A DNA stretch of 64,000 nt from positions 124,001 through 188,000 of the forward strand of contig CAVXIF010000012.1 of NCBI GenBank assembly GCA_963761775.1, written 5' to 3'. Source of the stretch: Parerythrobacter_A sp963761775 (lineage in GTDB: Bacteria > Pseudomonadota > Alphaproteobacteria > Sphingomonadales > Sphingomonadaceae). Made by a program: the position numbers and the translations under genes. Within the stretch, counting starts at the first letter, position 1, and each line of letters begins with the position of its first letter. This document shows, piece by piece, positions 47,018-55,538 of the stretch. The notes beneath the pieces are model-generated. The model made no database searches and was not told the DNA's origin. It was given only the letters and a program-made list of their open reading frames with translations.

Positions 47018-48330
47018 GTTGTCCACCCCGTGACTTGCTGCCCGCCCCGCCGTGCTTCCTGTTGCGTTTCCGCCCGGCCAAGCAGGATGCGAACACCCAG
47101 CAGCGGGATCAGCTGCGTCAGCACAAAGCCCAGAATAACGCTGGTAAACTCACCCACCATCAGTCCGATGGAGGCCCACAGGACATGCAGGAAAATCGTG
47201 AAGTCGACGCAGAACGCGCTGTTCATCGCGCGCGCGCCATTGCGCAGCAGGCGCAGGTACCAGAACACCACAAGCCCCATCAGCAGTGTGTAGACCAGCA
47301 AATAGCCCAAGATGCCGCTGAAATAGCCGAAATTGATGATCCATTCACCAAGGAAGGTAGGCGTCAGATTGGACAGCCCCTCCCACGCATCGCCTGCATA
47401 TTCCTTGGTGAAGAACACGCCGCCGGTATCCGGTTTCTCGGGATAGATGCTGCGCGGGATCGCATTGGTCACCAGCGACAGGAACGTGCTGCCGCCCGCC
47501 AGCGACAGAGTATTCATGCCCACGATCAGGTCCAGCGGCTCGACCCCGTATGTAAACGAATTCAGACTGAAGCTCTGCGTCGTATTACTCAAACCTGTCG
47601 TCAACTCGCCATCGGTAAAGCTCAACCCGTTGCGCACGACGCCCAGCAGCGACGCCATACCGACCAGCGTAGTTGCCATCCCTGCGGCAAGCGGCATCGA
47701 AATAGGCCGGTACAGATAGTGGTATGCGACGAACAGCAGCACGAAGACATTCAACATGGCGGACCGCGAACCGGACAGGAACCCGACGCCCAGCACCGTC
47801 ATCAGATGTGCCGTGAACAGGGCCCACCAGGCCCATGATCGCGGGCGCGACACGCCCAGTGCGAAGAACGCGACGTTGAGCGGCGACACGGTGTTGATCA
47901 GCGTGCGCGCCCAGCCATAGCCACTCCAGTCACGCACCCGGCTGTTGATGCTCTCGATATAACCCTCCAACCCGCCAAGCTGCGTCAGCATGTAAAGCTG
48001 CGCGAAGACGGCTGGCACCGACAGCACCCAGATTACGATGGGCACGGTGTAATCGAGATCTGGCGCACGTTTGCGGTGCAGCCTGCGCGCAGACGGGATC
48101 TGCGCGGCGAACTGGCCCCGCACCGCCTCGATTATGACCAAGGCAATACCGATCAACATTGGCACGCCGATCAGGAAAACAGTCCCGTCGCGCACCGGCG
48201 TGAACAGGACGCCGATATGGAACAGCAGGTAGAATGCGAGATAAAACTTGGCGGGGGAGAAGGTATCGGGATTGGACGTGACGGCGACGAAACCGCCGAT
48301 CAACAAAAAGATTGCCAGCACGAAAAGCAT
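47014..48330 (-). CDS. wzy: Wzy-like O-antigen/repeat-unit polymerase
   Basis: The product is an integral membrane protein of 438 residues with about 11-12 hydrophobic helices and a large periplasmic loop near residues 260-340 (GLSNTTQSFSLNSF, GMNTLSLAGGSTFLSLV). This is the usual shape of Wzy polymerases, which join lipid-linked repeat units in the periplasm. A conserved segment with SGSRSAMLNVF sits before the loop. The match is by topology and context: it is directly after the flippase gene (17-base gap) and before the L-FucNAc genes. Wzy proteins diverge quickly, so the symbol is an inference. Confidence 0.75.
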   Translation of the reverse strand: MLFVLAIFLLIGGFVAVTSNPDTFSPAKFYLAFYLLFHIGVLFTPVRDGTVFLIGVPMLIGIALVIIEAVRGQFAAQIPSARRLHRKRAPDLDYTVPIVIWVLSVPAVFAQLYMLTQLGGLEGYIESINSRVRDWSGYGWARTLINTVSPLNVAFFALGVSRPRSWAWWALFTAHLMTVLGVGFLSGSRSAMLNVFVLLFVAYHYLYRPISMPLAAGMATTLVGMASLLGVVRNGLSFTDGELTTGLSNTTQSFSLNSFTYGVEPLDLIVGMNTLSLAGGSTFLSLVTNAIPRSIYPEKPDTGGVFFTKEYAGDAWEGLSNLTPTFLGEWIINFGYFSGILGYLLVYTLLMGLVVFWYLRLLRNGARAMNSAFCVDFTIFLHVLWASIGLMVGEFTSVILGFVLTQLIPLLGVRILLGRAETQQEARRGGQQVTGWTT

Positions 48331-48347
48331 GCGCCGTCGCCGTTTCC

Positions 48348-49841
48348 TTATAGCGGGGGTATGTCCCGCCCGTTTTCCGAAGCACTATTGCGACGCCGGG
48401 CTATGACCTCGCGGAACTGCCCGGACCCCTGCCGGACCATCGTCGAAAGCGCGACGCGCTCTGCCCGCGTCATAGCGACATACCACATCAGCACAAGCGC
48501 GAGTGCCAGTGCCCCGGCAAGAACCGATACGGCCCATAGTGCTGGCAAGGTTGAAAAAACGAACCACGCCGTCGCCGAGTACAGGCACGAGACCACGGCC
48601 GCCGAGAACAGCAGGCGTATTGAAAACCCGGTGTCGAAGTGCCGCTCGCTATACCATGTCGCGGCGAACGCGCTGGCGATGGTGCTGACAAGAAACGCGA
48701 TGGCGGCGGCACCGATGCCGACACTATCGGCCAAAGCCGCCAGCACGGCGACATTCAGCACACCGCCTACGGCAAACACCGCAGTCAGGCGCGACGTAAC
48801 CCGCGCGCCGTGAATGCCGATCGACGTGATATTGGCGATACCGATCCAGAGCTGTCCGAACATGAAACTCGCCACCAGCGCCGTCGCCGCCCCATATTCC
48901 GGCGGTGCAAAAATGGCGACTAGTAATGGGCTCACCATACTGGCCACACCGGCTAGCGCCAGCATCGCTATCGTGAAGGCGGACAGCACGCGGCTGTAAG
49001 CATCGGGGGCGCGATTGGGCAGATCCAGCTGCTGGAATGCCCACGGCTCCCACGCCAGCCGGAAACTGTACACCACGAACCCGAACAGCGCCGCCACGCG
49101 GATCGCGACGCTGGCGACGGCCACCGCGTTCAGCGCCAGGAATAGCGCCAGCAGCAATCGCGTGCCGTTCGTCTGCAGCCAGTTCAGCAAAACCGACGGC
49201 ATGGTCGGCAGGGCATAAGCCAGCATGCGGGCGAACAGTGGCTGTGCTGGCAAGGGACGTGGCAAAGTGCCGAAGCTGTACCGCCAGGCCAGTGCCACGC
49301 CCGCCGCCTTGGCGATGCTCATGCCCCACAAGGCGCCCCACAGGCCCCATCCCAGCACGACCATGAAAACAATGCTGAGTACGGTTGCGGCCAGCACGTC
49401 GAGGAACGAGAACAGCGCGAACCGCACCGGCTTTCCGGCAAACCGCAGGATGATGAGCTGGATACCGAACAGCTGTGCCAGTAGCGTCAGCGCCAGCAGC
49501 AGCGGGGCATATTGCGTCAAATGCGGATCGACCCACCCAGCCATCGCAGCCCCTGCTGTCACCACGACCAGAACGCCCGTTCCCGCGACCGCGATCAGCA
49601 ACCCGGCCCAGACCAGCTGCGGGAGGGTCTTTTCATCGCGCGCAGTGTAGTAATCGCGCAGGATGGCGGATTCACTCTGTAACCCGACCAGCAGGATGCC
49701 GAGCGTATAGACCGCCAGCAGGACTTCCAGCGTGCCGTAGTCCGTCACGTCCAGAACGCGGGTGTAAAGCGGGACGAGGAAGATCGCCGCAAGCCGGCTT
49801 GCCGCCCCACCCACCCCGTAGATGAGGAAATCGCGAATCAT
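48348..49841 (-). CDS. wzx: Wzx-like repeat-unit flippase
   Basis: The product is a MOP/PST-family exporter of 497 residues with about 14 hydrophobic segments. MIRDFLIYGVGGAASRLAAI opens it; the family-typical FLVPLYTRVLDVTDYGTLEVL is represented here by PLYTRVLDVTDYG, and LLNWLQTNGTRLLLALF follows. ATG 49839-49841 overlaps the stop of the upstream membrane-protein gene (ATGA). It should flip the lipid-linked repeat unit across the inner membrane before Wzy acts. A second flippase-like gene lies at 26135-27644 outside the locus. Confidence 0.88.
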   Translation of the reverse strand: MIRDFLIYGVGGAASRLAAIFLVPLYTRVLDVTDYGTLEVLLAVYTLGILLVGLQSESAILRDYYTARDEKTLPQLVWAGLLIAVAGTGVLVVVTAGAAMAGWVDPHLTQYAPLLLALTLLAQLFGIQLIILRFAGKPVRFALFSFLDVLAATVLSIVFMVVLGWGLWGALWGMSIAKAAGVALAWRYSFGTLPRPLPAQPLFARMLAYALPTMPSVLLNWLQTNGTRLLLALFLALNAVAVASVAIRVAALFGFVVYSFRLAWEPWAFQQLDLPNRAPDAYSRVLSAFTIAMLALAGVASMVSPLLVAIFAPPEYGAATALVASFMFGQLWIGIANITSIGIHGARVTSRLTAVFAVGGVLNVAVLAALADSVGIGAAAIAFLVSTIASAFAATWYSERHFDTGFSIRLLFSAAVVSCLYSATAWFVFSTLPALWAVSVLAGALALALVLMWYVAMTRAERVALSTMVRQGSGQFREVIARRRNSASENGRDIPPL

Positions 49842-51418
49842 GTGCGTGCCGCTGGCGCTGCGTCGCTCCACTGGAACGTGACGACCCTTATGGCGTCGGT
49901 TTCGAACGCGATCTCACTGGCCGCAATGCTGTCCGGCAAGGCGTCGAACACCGTCTCGAAGCGAGTGCGGTCGAGGACGCAGGCATTGATGCGATAGGCC
50001 TTCACGATCTTTTGCAGTGCCGTGCGGGTCGGAAAAGGAAACGGGTCGAACGCCTCGCCGATGGTCATGCCGCAATAGCCGTGACCGACCGCGATGCAGT
50101 AGGAAAACTGCCAGTTATTGGGCAGCATAAACTTGAGAAACTGCTCGTTATTGGCCGCGCACCGGACCTCGCCTTCGATGGTGCGGTCAATTGCCGCCGC
50201 TGCATCGTCCAGCCGCAAGTCCTTGCCGCCAAGATAGCGCGCAAGGATACGCGACGCCTGCACTTGCGCCAACGCAAGCGCAGCGAACACGCCGACGATA
50301 ATGGTTAGCGGTATGGCGCCGATAATCGGAACAAGCACGGCCACCGCACCTAATGTGGCAAACGGCGTAACCGCCTCGACATAGCGTTCCGGTTCGCCAA
50401 GAAAACGCGTGGGCCGGAAGGAGGTAGCGATGAAAGCGAGAACACCCGCCAGCGCAACGCTACAGGCATAGGAGGCAAAATCGCTGCCGCCATCGCTTAA
50501 TGCTGCCAGCGCGGCGACGACGGTCAGCGGGTTGAGCAGCAGCACGATGAGAACGCTGTTTTCATAAGCGTAGCGCATCCCGGCGACGGGCCGGACGGCG
50601 ACTTTGCGCCAGATGTCCCACACCAGATCGCGCCACAGGCCATGCCGCCGTGCCAGCACGTACACAGGTGCCAACTCGCGCTGATAGGCTGCGATGAAGC
50701 GCGCGGTGTTGGTCAGATAGCCATGTGCGTAACGCGGATGGACTGCGATGAAGAGCAGCAGGCCCCCGCCTGTTCCCGCAATGATTTCAGGGCGTCCGGA
50801 TACCAGCGCCAGCGCGATCCCGGTCAGCACGAGGGTCTGCGCACCAAATGTGCTGAACGCGATGACGAGATAGCTCGCGATGATAAGCACCAGCCACGCA
50901 CCAACTGAACCGACTTCCATCGCCACAAAATAGCCTGCGCCATAAACGACGGACATGAGGATTAGCCCGATGCTGCGCGCGCTTAGCCCGAAGTTGCGGG
51001 CGCTGAGCGCGTGGTAGAATTGCGGGGTCACCGCGAACAGGCACGCTGCCAGCGCAGCGGTTGCCGGGTCGAAGCCCGCCGCCGTTCCCAGCATCAGGGC
51101 AAACCCGCCCAGAAGGGCCGTGTGCAATCCGTTCACCGCCGGATTTAGCAGCACCTCGGTCCGCCGCAGGATCGACAGCGGAAATCGCGCCATGATCGCA
51201 TGCAGATAAAGCGGTAGTGCACCGATATACGCCTCGTTCAGCAGGCGCGGGATGCGGATGAACAGCCGGTGCCTGTTTTCACGCACGGCCCGGATCAGGA
51301 ACTGGTGGACGACGTGGTCCGTGCCGCTGCGCGCATTGATTCGCGCCTGTGCCAGCGACAGGGCAAATGCGACCGCCGCCGCCGCCACGATTATCGCAAT
51401 GGCAGCCGTCATATCCAT
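49838..51418 (-). CDS. Uncharacterised multi-pass membrane protein with C-terminal soluble domain
   Basis: I do not recognise the family. The 526-residue product has an N-terminal helix (AIAIIVAAAAVAFALSLA) and an amphipathic segment with FIRIPRLLNEAYIGALPLYL. About nine further membrane helices follow up to residue 400, then a soluble domain of about 125 residues (LRLDDAAAAIDRTIEGEVRC, NNWQFSYCIAVGHGYCGM, FETVFDALPDSIAA). The layout recalls GT-C glycosyltransferases or a second Wzy/ligase-like protein. It starts in an ATGA overlap with the HisF-like gene and ends in one with wzx, so it is made together with the amidination enzymes and the flippase. It could modify, ligate or polymerise the glycan; none of these is shown. 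Confidence 0.7.
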   Translation of the reverse strand: MDMTAAIAIIVAAAAVAFALSLAQARINARSGTDHVVHQFLIRAVRENRHRLFIRIPRLLNEAYIGALPLYLHAIMARFPLSILRRTEVLLNPAVNGLHTALLGGFALMLGTAAGFDPATAALAACLFAVTPQFYHALSARNFGLSARSIGLILMSVVYGAGYFVAMEVGSVGAWLVLIIASYLVIAFSTFGAQTLVLTGIALALVSGRPEIIAGTGGGLLLFIAVHPRYAHGYLTNTARFIAAYQRELAPVYVLARRHGLWRDLVWDIWRKVAVRPVAGMRYAYENSVLIVLLLNPLTVVAALAALSDGGSDFASYACSVALAGVLAFIATSFRPTRFLGEPERYVEAVTPFATLGAVAVLVPIIGAIPLTIIVGVFAALALAQVQASRILARYLGGKDLRLDDAAAAIDRTIEGEVRCAANNEQFLKFMLPNNWQFSYCIAVGHGYCGMTIGEAFDPFPFPTRTALQKIVKAYRINACVLDRTRFETVFDALPDSIAASEIAFETDAIRVVTFQWSDAAPAART

Positions 51419-52212
51419 CAGATGCCATTGCGCGCGGTGCTGATCGACACGCCCGCAAAGGCTTCTTCCAGCACAGCGCGATCGGGGAAGTTCACCAGCA
51501 CGCCCTTGTCCTTCTTCTGGTACACCACCATCGCGCCCACCGCGACGGATGAGGCGCCGCCATCGCGTACGGCAGAGACCATATCGCCCACATGGCGCGT
51601 GCCGCCTTGCGCGATGACGGGTATCGACACCGCCTCCGTCACACGCGCAATCAAGTCCAGGTCGGGACCGGACCAGTCCCCTTCGCGGTCGATGGCGGTC
51701 AACAGAATCTCTCCCGCTCCGCGCCGTTCCGCTTCCTGCGCGAAAGCGACTGCATCGACGCGTCGCTTGCGCCGCCCGCCATGCGTCCACACCCGCTCCG
51801 CGCCGAACCGCGTCTTGCCGACATCGATGGATACGACCAGCGCCTGGCTGCCGTAATTGCGGGCAATCTGCTCCAGCAGAACGGGATCGTCATGCGCAGC
51901 GGTGTTGACAATCACTTTCTCGAACCCGGTGTCGAATACCCGGCTCGCCTGATCGAACGTTGCCAGCCCGCCGCCATAGGACAACGGCATGAAACATTCG
52001 CTGGCGATGTCGGCCAACAACGCGAAGTCCGGTCCGCGCTTCTTGCGCGTGGCGAGGATGTCCAGCACCGCCAGTTCGTCCACCTCAAGCTCGTTGAAGA
52101 TGCGCAGCGTGTTGCACGGATCGCCGACATAATCGACGCCACGGAAACGCCGCGTCTTCACCAGCGCGGCATCGTGCAGCAGCAGCGCGGGAATGATGCG
52201 AACCCTTAGCAT
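51418..52212 (-). CDS. HisF-like cyclase subunit for sugar amidination (WbuZ/HisF2 type)
   Basis: The product is a (beta-alpha)8-barrel protein of 264 residues: MLRVRIIPALLLHDAALVKT, YVGDPCNTLRIFNELEVDE, SYGGGLATFDQASRVF, QALVVSIDVGKTRFG and IPVIAQGGTRHVGDMV. True histidine-pathway HisF has a different N-terminus (AKRIIPCLDV...). The VKTRRFRGVDYVGDP pattern and the neighbouring WbpG-like amidotransferase place it in the polysaccharide variant. It would channel ammonia from the HisH-like glutaminase to a sugar acetamido group, forming acetamidino. ATG 52210-52212 lies 16 bases after the hisH stop. Confidence 0.88.
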   Translation of the reverse strand: MLRVRIIPALLLHDAALVKTRRFRGVDYVGDPCNTLRIFNELEVDELAVLDILATRKKRGPDFALLADIASECFMPLSYGGGLATFDQASRVFDTGFEKVIVNTAAHDDPVLLEQIARNYGSQALVVSIDVGKTRFGAERVWTHGGRRKRRVDAVAFAQEAERRGAGEILLTAIDREGDWSGPDLDLIARVTEAVSIPVIAQGGTRHVGDMVSAVRDGGASSVAVGAMVVYQKKDKGVLVNFPDRAVLEEAFAGVSISTARNGI

Positions 52213-52228
52213 GACCCGACCGCTCGCA

Positions 52229-52840
52229 TCACAGCGCCGCAAACGCGCGCAGCAGCGCCATGCCGAAACGGTGGCTTTTTTCGGGATGGAATTGCGCGCC
52301 ATAGATATTGTCGCGGCGGATACCGGCATCGAAATCCATACCGTAATGCGCCGTCAGCATGGCGTCCGCGCGGTCCTCGACCTCCACGGCGTAGGAATGG
52401 ACGAAATAAAAGCGCGTTTCCGGCTCGTCCGCCATCCAGTCGGTGATCGGTGCCGGGTTCGCGCGGCTGACCGTGTTCCAGCCCATATGCGGCACTTTCA
52501 GCCCCATCTCGCGCGGGAAGCGACGCGCGGTAGCAGGGATCAGGCCCAGGCCGGGCTCGTCGCCCTCCTCGCTGCCATCGGTCAGCAACTGCATCCCAAG
52601 ACAGATGCCGAGCAGGGGCCGCCTGCGCTGCAGCGCATGGTCACGCAACGGTTCGCCGAGGCCAAGCGCCCCGATCCGTTCCATCGCCGCATCGAAGGCG
52701 CCAACGCCGGGCAGCAGCACCTTGTCCGCCGTCGCGATCACGGCAGGGTCGGCAGTCACTTGCGCGGCCACGTCGATGTGCCGGAACATGTTCCGCAAAG
52801 AGCCCATATTGCCCATGCCATAATCGACGATGGTAATCAT
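52229..52840 (-). CDS. HisH-like glutamine amidotransferase for sugar amidination
   Basis: The product is a class I glutaminase domain, 203 residues. It begins ITIVDYGMGNMGSLRNMF; GVGAFDAAM, the nucleophile Cys in LLGICLGMQLL and the His/Glu pair in GAQFHPEKSHRFG complete the triad. It releases ammonia from glutamine for the HisF/WbpG-type partners. ATG 52838-52840 overlaps the stop of the WbpG-like gene (ATGA). No other his genes are in the window, supporting a glycan rather than a histidine role. Confidence 0.9.
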   Translation of the reverse strand: MITIVDYGMGNMGSLRNMFRHIDVAAQVTADPAVIATADKVLLPGVGAFDAAMERIGALGLGEPLRDHALQRRRPLLGICLGMQLLTDGSEEGDEPGLGLIPATARRFPREMGLKVPHMGWNTVSRANPAPITDWMADEPETRFYFVHSYAVEVEDRADAMLTAHYGMDFDAGIRRDNIYGAQFHPEKSHRFGMALLRAFAAL

Positions 52841-54006
52841 GCCGCCGCACCATCTGCGGCGATGGGGAAACAATATTTCATATAAAAGCTACGCGGCACC
52901 AGCTCGCGGTCGGCGAGCAGCTTGAACACCGGCCGCATCCGCTCGAACCGCTTTTTGTAGGTCGGAAATTCGGTCCAGTAACGCGGTGGCTGCGCCATGA
53001 TTGCATCATATGTCTGCCGATCGAAGCCCAGCCGCTTGCGGAAATAGGCGGACAGCCCCTCCTCCACATGTCGCGGCGCATGATACTCGGCCCATGCCTC
53101 TTCGCGTGTTACTTTCCCCTGCCGCGCAAGCGCAGCCAGCGTGTTGTTGCGCATATCAGCGCCGAACTTGTCCGGCAGATACACGCCGTGGAAAAACGCC
53201 GTCATACGGTTTTCCAGATGATGTCCGCCGTAATATTCCCAGCCATATTCGCGCTGGAGGAAATCGCGTGCGGTCTCCTTGGAGTAATCCATATACCAGA
53301 ACGGGCGCCATTTGCGGATACGCGCCACCGCAGACCAGTACATCATCCGGTTGAACGTCATCAGCGGATAGGTCTTCACCGGCATGGTGCCGTATTGGGC
53401 GTGGATCGCCTTAATATACTTGCCGTCGAAATAATTCTTGCCCAGCGGAGTAATCCCCTCCTGCACGAAGGTATGCCCTTCCAGGATGGTGCCGATGCCG
53501 AACTTGTTGGCGGCATATTGCAGCACTTCGGCAAAGGCGAGATCGGTGCTGGCTTCCAGCTCGGGCACGCCCGCCACGAAGAAGGCGCGGAAGATATCGT
53601 CCGCCTCCTTGTTGTTCACCACCCAGGTAAACAGGTCCACGTCCAGCGCGCGCAGAACCTTTTCGATATTTTGCGTGGCAATCGCGGAATTCCAGGTGTT
53701 GTCGTAATGCACCGCCAGCGGGCGCAGACCCCATTCCTTGGCCAGATACACCATGTAGGAACTGTCGGTGCCGCCGCTGACACCGATGACGCAGTCGTAT
53801 TTCTTGCCGCGCCCCTCGCGCTTGATGGTCGCCACGGTTTCCTCGACGCGCCGCTGTCCTTCGGGTTGGCCGGTGCCGTATTCCGCGACCAGATCATCGA
53901 CCATGTGGCAGTAATTGCACACGCCAGCCGCGTCGAAGCTGATGCTGGCAACGCGTTCGTCGTAGATGCAGCGCGTGCAGACCTGCAAGTTGGTCTGCGC
54001 CAGCAA
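52837..54006 (-). CDS. WbpG/PseA-like N-acetyl sugar amidotransferase
   Basis: The product is an adenine-nucleotide-alpha-hydrolase-fold enzyme (ATP-pyrophosphatase), 389 residues. QVCTRCIYDERVASISF and VCNYCHM form a four-Cys zinc knuckle near residues 9-40. The PP-loop CVIGVSGGTDSSYMVYLAKE, cited as VSGGTDSSY, is near residue 77. DSSY, EGHTFVQEG and YYGGHHLENRMTAFFH follow. In P. aeruginosa O5, WbpG with HisH2/HisF2 turns an acetamido into an acetamidino group on a 2,3-diacetamido uronic acid, and all three are adjacent here. The only plausible start is TTG at 54004-54006, after the methyltransferase stop; no ATG or GTG precedes the zinc knuckle. Confidence 0.88.
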   Translation of the reverse strand: MLAQTNLQVCTRCIYDERVASISFDAAGVCNYCHMVDDLVAEYGTGQPEGQRRVEETVATIKREGRGKKYDCVIGVSGGTDSSYMVYLAKEWGLRPLAVHYDNTWNSAIATQNIEKVLRALDVDLFTWVVNNKEADDIFRAFFVAGVPELEASTDLAFAEVLQYAANKFGIGTILEGHTFVQEGITPLGKNYFDGKYIKAIHAQYGTMPVKTYPLMTFNRMMYWSAVARIRKWRPFWYMDYSKETARDFLQREYGWEYYGGHHLENRMTAFFHGVYLPDKFGADMRNNTLAALARQGKVTREEAWAEYHAPRHVEEGLSAYFRKRLGFDRQTYDAIMAQPPRYWTEFPTYKKRFERMRPVFKLLADRELVPRSFYMKYCFPIAADGAAA

Positions 54007-54042
54007 GGTGGGGTCGGAGAGCAGGCAGAAACCTGCTACGGC

Positions 54043-55017
54043 CTAGCGGTGCGTGAAGCGCCCGGAATAGGCGGCTTCCTCGGCATGGAAAAACGCCGCG
54101 TCCATCGCGTTCGCATCAACAATGCCGCGTACTTCCTCTTCGCTGAAACGGCGGGCATTGCTGGGGCTGTACCAATCGAAATTTGTGACGACCGACGTGT
54201 CGTGGCCAAGCTCGTCGTTCCAGAAACACTTCAGGAAATTCCAATAGATGAACCGCTGGATATCGACCGGCCCTTCCTTGATGCCCAGCAAGGGAATTGC
54301 GGGCGCATCTATCGTCACGTCGAGCGCACTCAACCGCTTGCCCAGTTCCGCCAGCTGTTCCGACATCTGCCACAATTCCTCGCGGTCCACTTCCTTGCAG
54401 TGAATGCGAAAATAGTCGTCCAGCAATTCACGGGGCAGCGCCTTCTTCGCGTAGAAATAGCAGGCAAATTCGCCCGATTTGCGCTGCGTTATGCGCGCCA
54501 GTTCGGCGAAGGTAGCTTCGGGGTCTTCGGTGTGCATGATGACCTGGTCGCAACTGACATAATCCACCGCGCCATCCCTGAACGGCATGTCGGCAATGTC
54601 GCCACGGATGAAGGCAATGTTGGACCGGTCGCCAAACATCTGCGCCGCCTGCTGCGCCGCTTCGGAAAAGTCGATGCCGATGACCACGGCGTCGGGTGCA
54701 AGGTCCGCGAACCACGCCGCCTTGTAGCCCAAACCGCACCCCGCATCGACGATGACGGAACACTGCCGCAACCGTTCGGCCAGCGCGGCCTCGTCGGCAA
54801 AGCCATACAGCTTGAGATACCATTCGCGCTGGAAAGCATAAAAATCTTCCAGCGACTGCTTGGAATCCGCGTACTTGCCCCACTTTTCAGTAAAGACATC
54901 GTTCGTCTGCTGCTGGTTTTCGGCAGCCGACGTGTCGAGCAGCGAGACGTAATTGCCATCGAGCACCAGTGCGTCTTTCGTCGCAGCGGTCAAGCGTTCG
55001 CGGTTTTCGATATTCAT
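54043..55017 (-). CDS. Class I SAM-dependent methyltransferase
   Basis: The product is 324 residues. The SAM motif VIVDAGCGLGYKAAWFADL, cited as DAGCGLGYK, is near residue 90. VIGIDFSEAAQQAAQ, IRGDIADMPF and DYVSCDQVIMHTEDP continue the fold. A C-terminal third (LSALDVTIDAPAIPLLG) is not part of the catalytic core. The acceptor is unknown; O- or N-methylation of a sugar in the repeat unit is likely from context. ATG 55015-55017 overlaps the acetyltransferase stop (ATGA), and the WbpG-like gene follows after 36 bases. N-terminal residues 1-40 (ENRERLTAATKDALV) resemble a small substrate-recognition cap. Confidence 0.88.
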   Translation of the reverse strand: MNIENRERLTAATKDALVLDGNYVSLLDTSAAENQQQTNDVFTEKWGKYADSKQSLEDFYAFQREWYLKLYGFADEAALAERLRQCSVIVDAGCGLGYKAAWFADLAPDAVVIGIDFSEAAQQAAQMFGDRSNIAFIRGDIADMPFRDGAVDYVSCDQVIMHTEDPEATFAELARITQRKSGEFACYFYAKKALPRELLDDYFRIHCKEVDREELWQMSEQLAELGKRLSALDVTIDAPAIPLLGIKEGPVDIQRFIYWNFLKCFWNDELGHDTSVVTNFDWYSPSNARRFSEEEVRGIVDANAMDAAFFHAEEAAYSGRFTHR

Positions 55018-55538
55018 GCTGTTTCCGATGCGTCGGGAGCGATGCGGGCAGGATTGCCATAGGCGCGGGCGCCACCGGGTATGTCGGCCAACACCAGGCT
55101 GTTGGCCCCCACCACCACGCCGTCACCTATCGTGACGCCCTTTGCAATCACCGTGTTGGGGCCGATATAGCAGTCGTTGCCGATGCGGGTTGACGCGTTC
55201 GCATACGCCGCTTTGCCGCCCGAAATCGCCCACTGGACAGTATCGTGGCTGTAAATCTGCACACCGGCGGAGATCGAGCAATTCGATCCAATGACCAGCC
55301 CGCCCGACCCGTCGAGTATCGTGAAGGGTCCGACCCAGGTGTCCGCACCAACGCTGACATCGCCAAAGACGTGCGCGCTGTCGTAAATGGACGCACCCTC
55401 GCCAAAGCCCAGTGCCCGCGCCTTTTCCCAGCGGTCGGACACATAATCGCCGAACGGAACAACGCGTTCATATTCGGACCGCAAGGCCGAACGGCGTTCC
55501 GCCAGGAATGCGCGCAGGGTGGCGAGCATTCCGGTCAC
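55014..55538 (-). CDS. Left-handed beta-helix acyltransferase (WbbJ-like)
   Basis: The product is a hexapeptide-repeat O- or N-acetyltransferase, about 174 residues. After a helical N-terminus (LRAFLAERRSALRSEY), repeats run through VFGDVSVGADTWVGPF, IGSNCSISAGVQIYSHDT, IGNDCYIGPNTVIAKGVTIG and VVGANSLVLADIPG. It ends in GNPARIA, the usual closing motif. SHDT carries the probable catalytic His. GTG 55536-55538 overlaps the asnB stop (GTGA); ATG 55529 is an alternative. It probably acetylates a hydroxyl in the repeat unit. Confidence 0.88.
   Translation of the reverse strand: MTGMLATLRAFLAERRSALRSEYERVVPFGDYVSDRWEKARALGFGEGASIYDSAHVFGDVSVGADTWVGPFTILDGSGGLVIGSNCSISAGVQIYSHDTVQWAISGGKAAYANASTRIGNDCYIGPNTVIAKGVTIGDGVVVGANSLVLADIPGGARAYGNPARIAPDASETA

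Noticed and set aside
51418..52840. Calling the HisH/HisF pair histidine-biosynthesis genes
   Set aside because: No other his genes are nearby, the HisF N-terminus is of the glycan type, and a WbpG-like partner is directly coupled.
53068..55062. A 664-codon plus-strand open frame opposite the WbpG-like and methyltransferase genes
   Set aside because: It lies antisense to two conserved, coupled genes and its translation shows only shadow-like composition.
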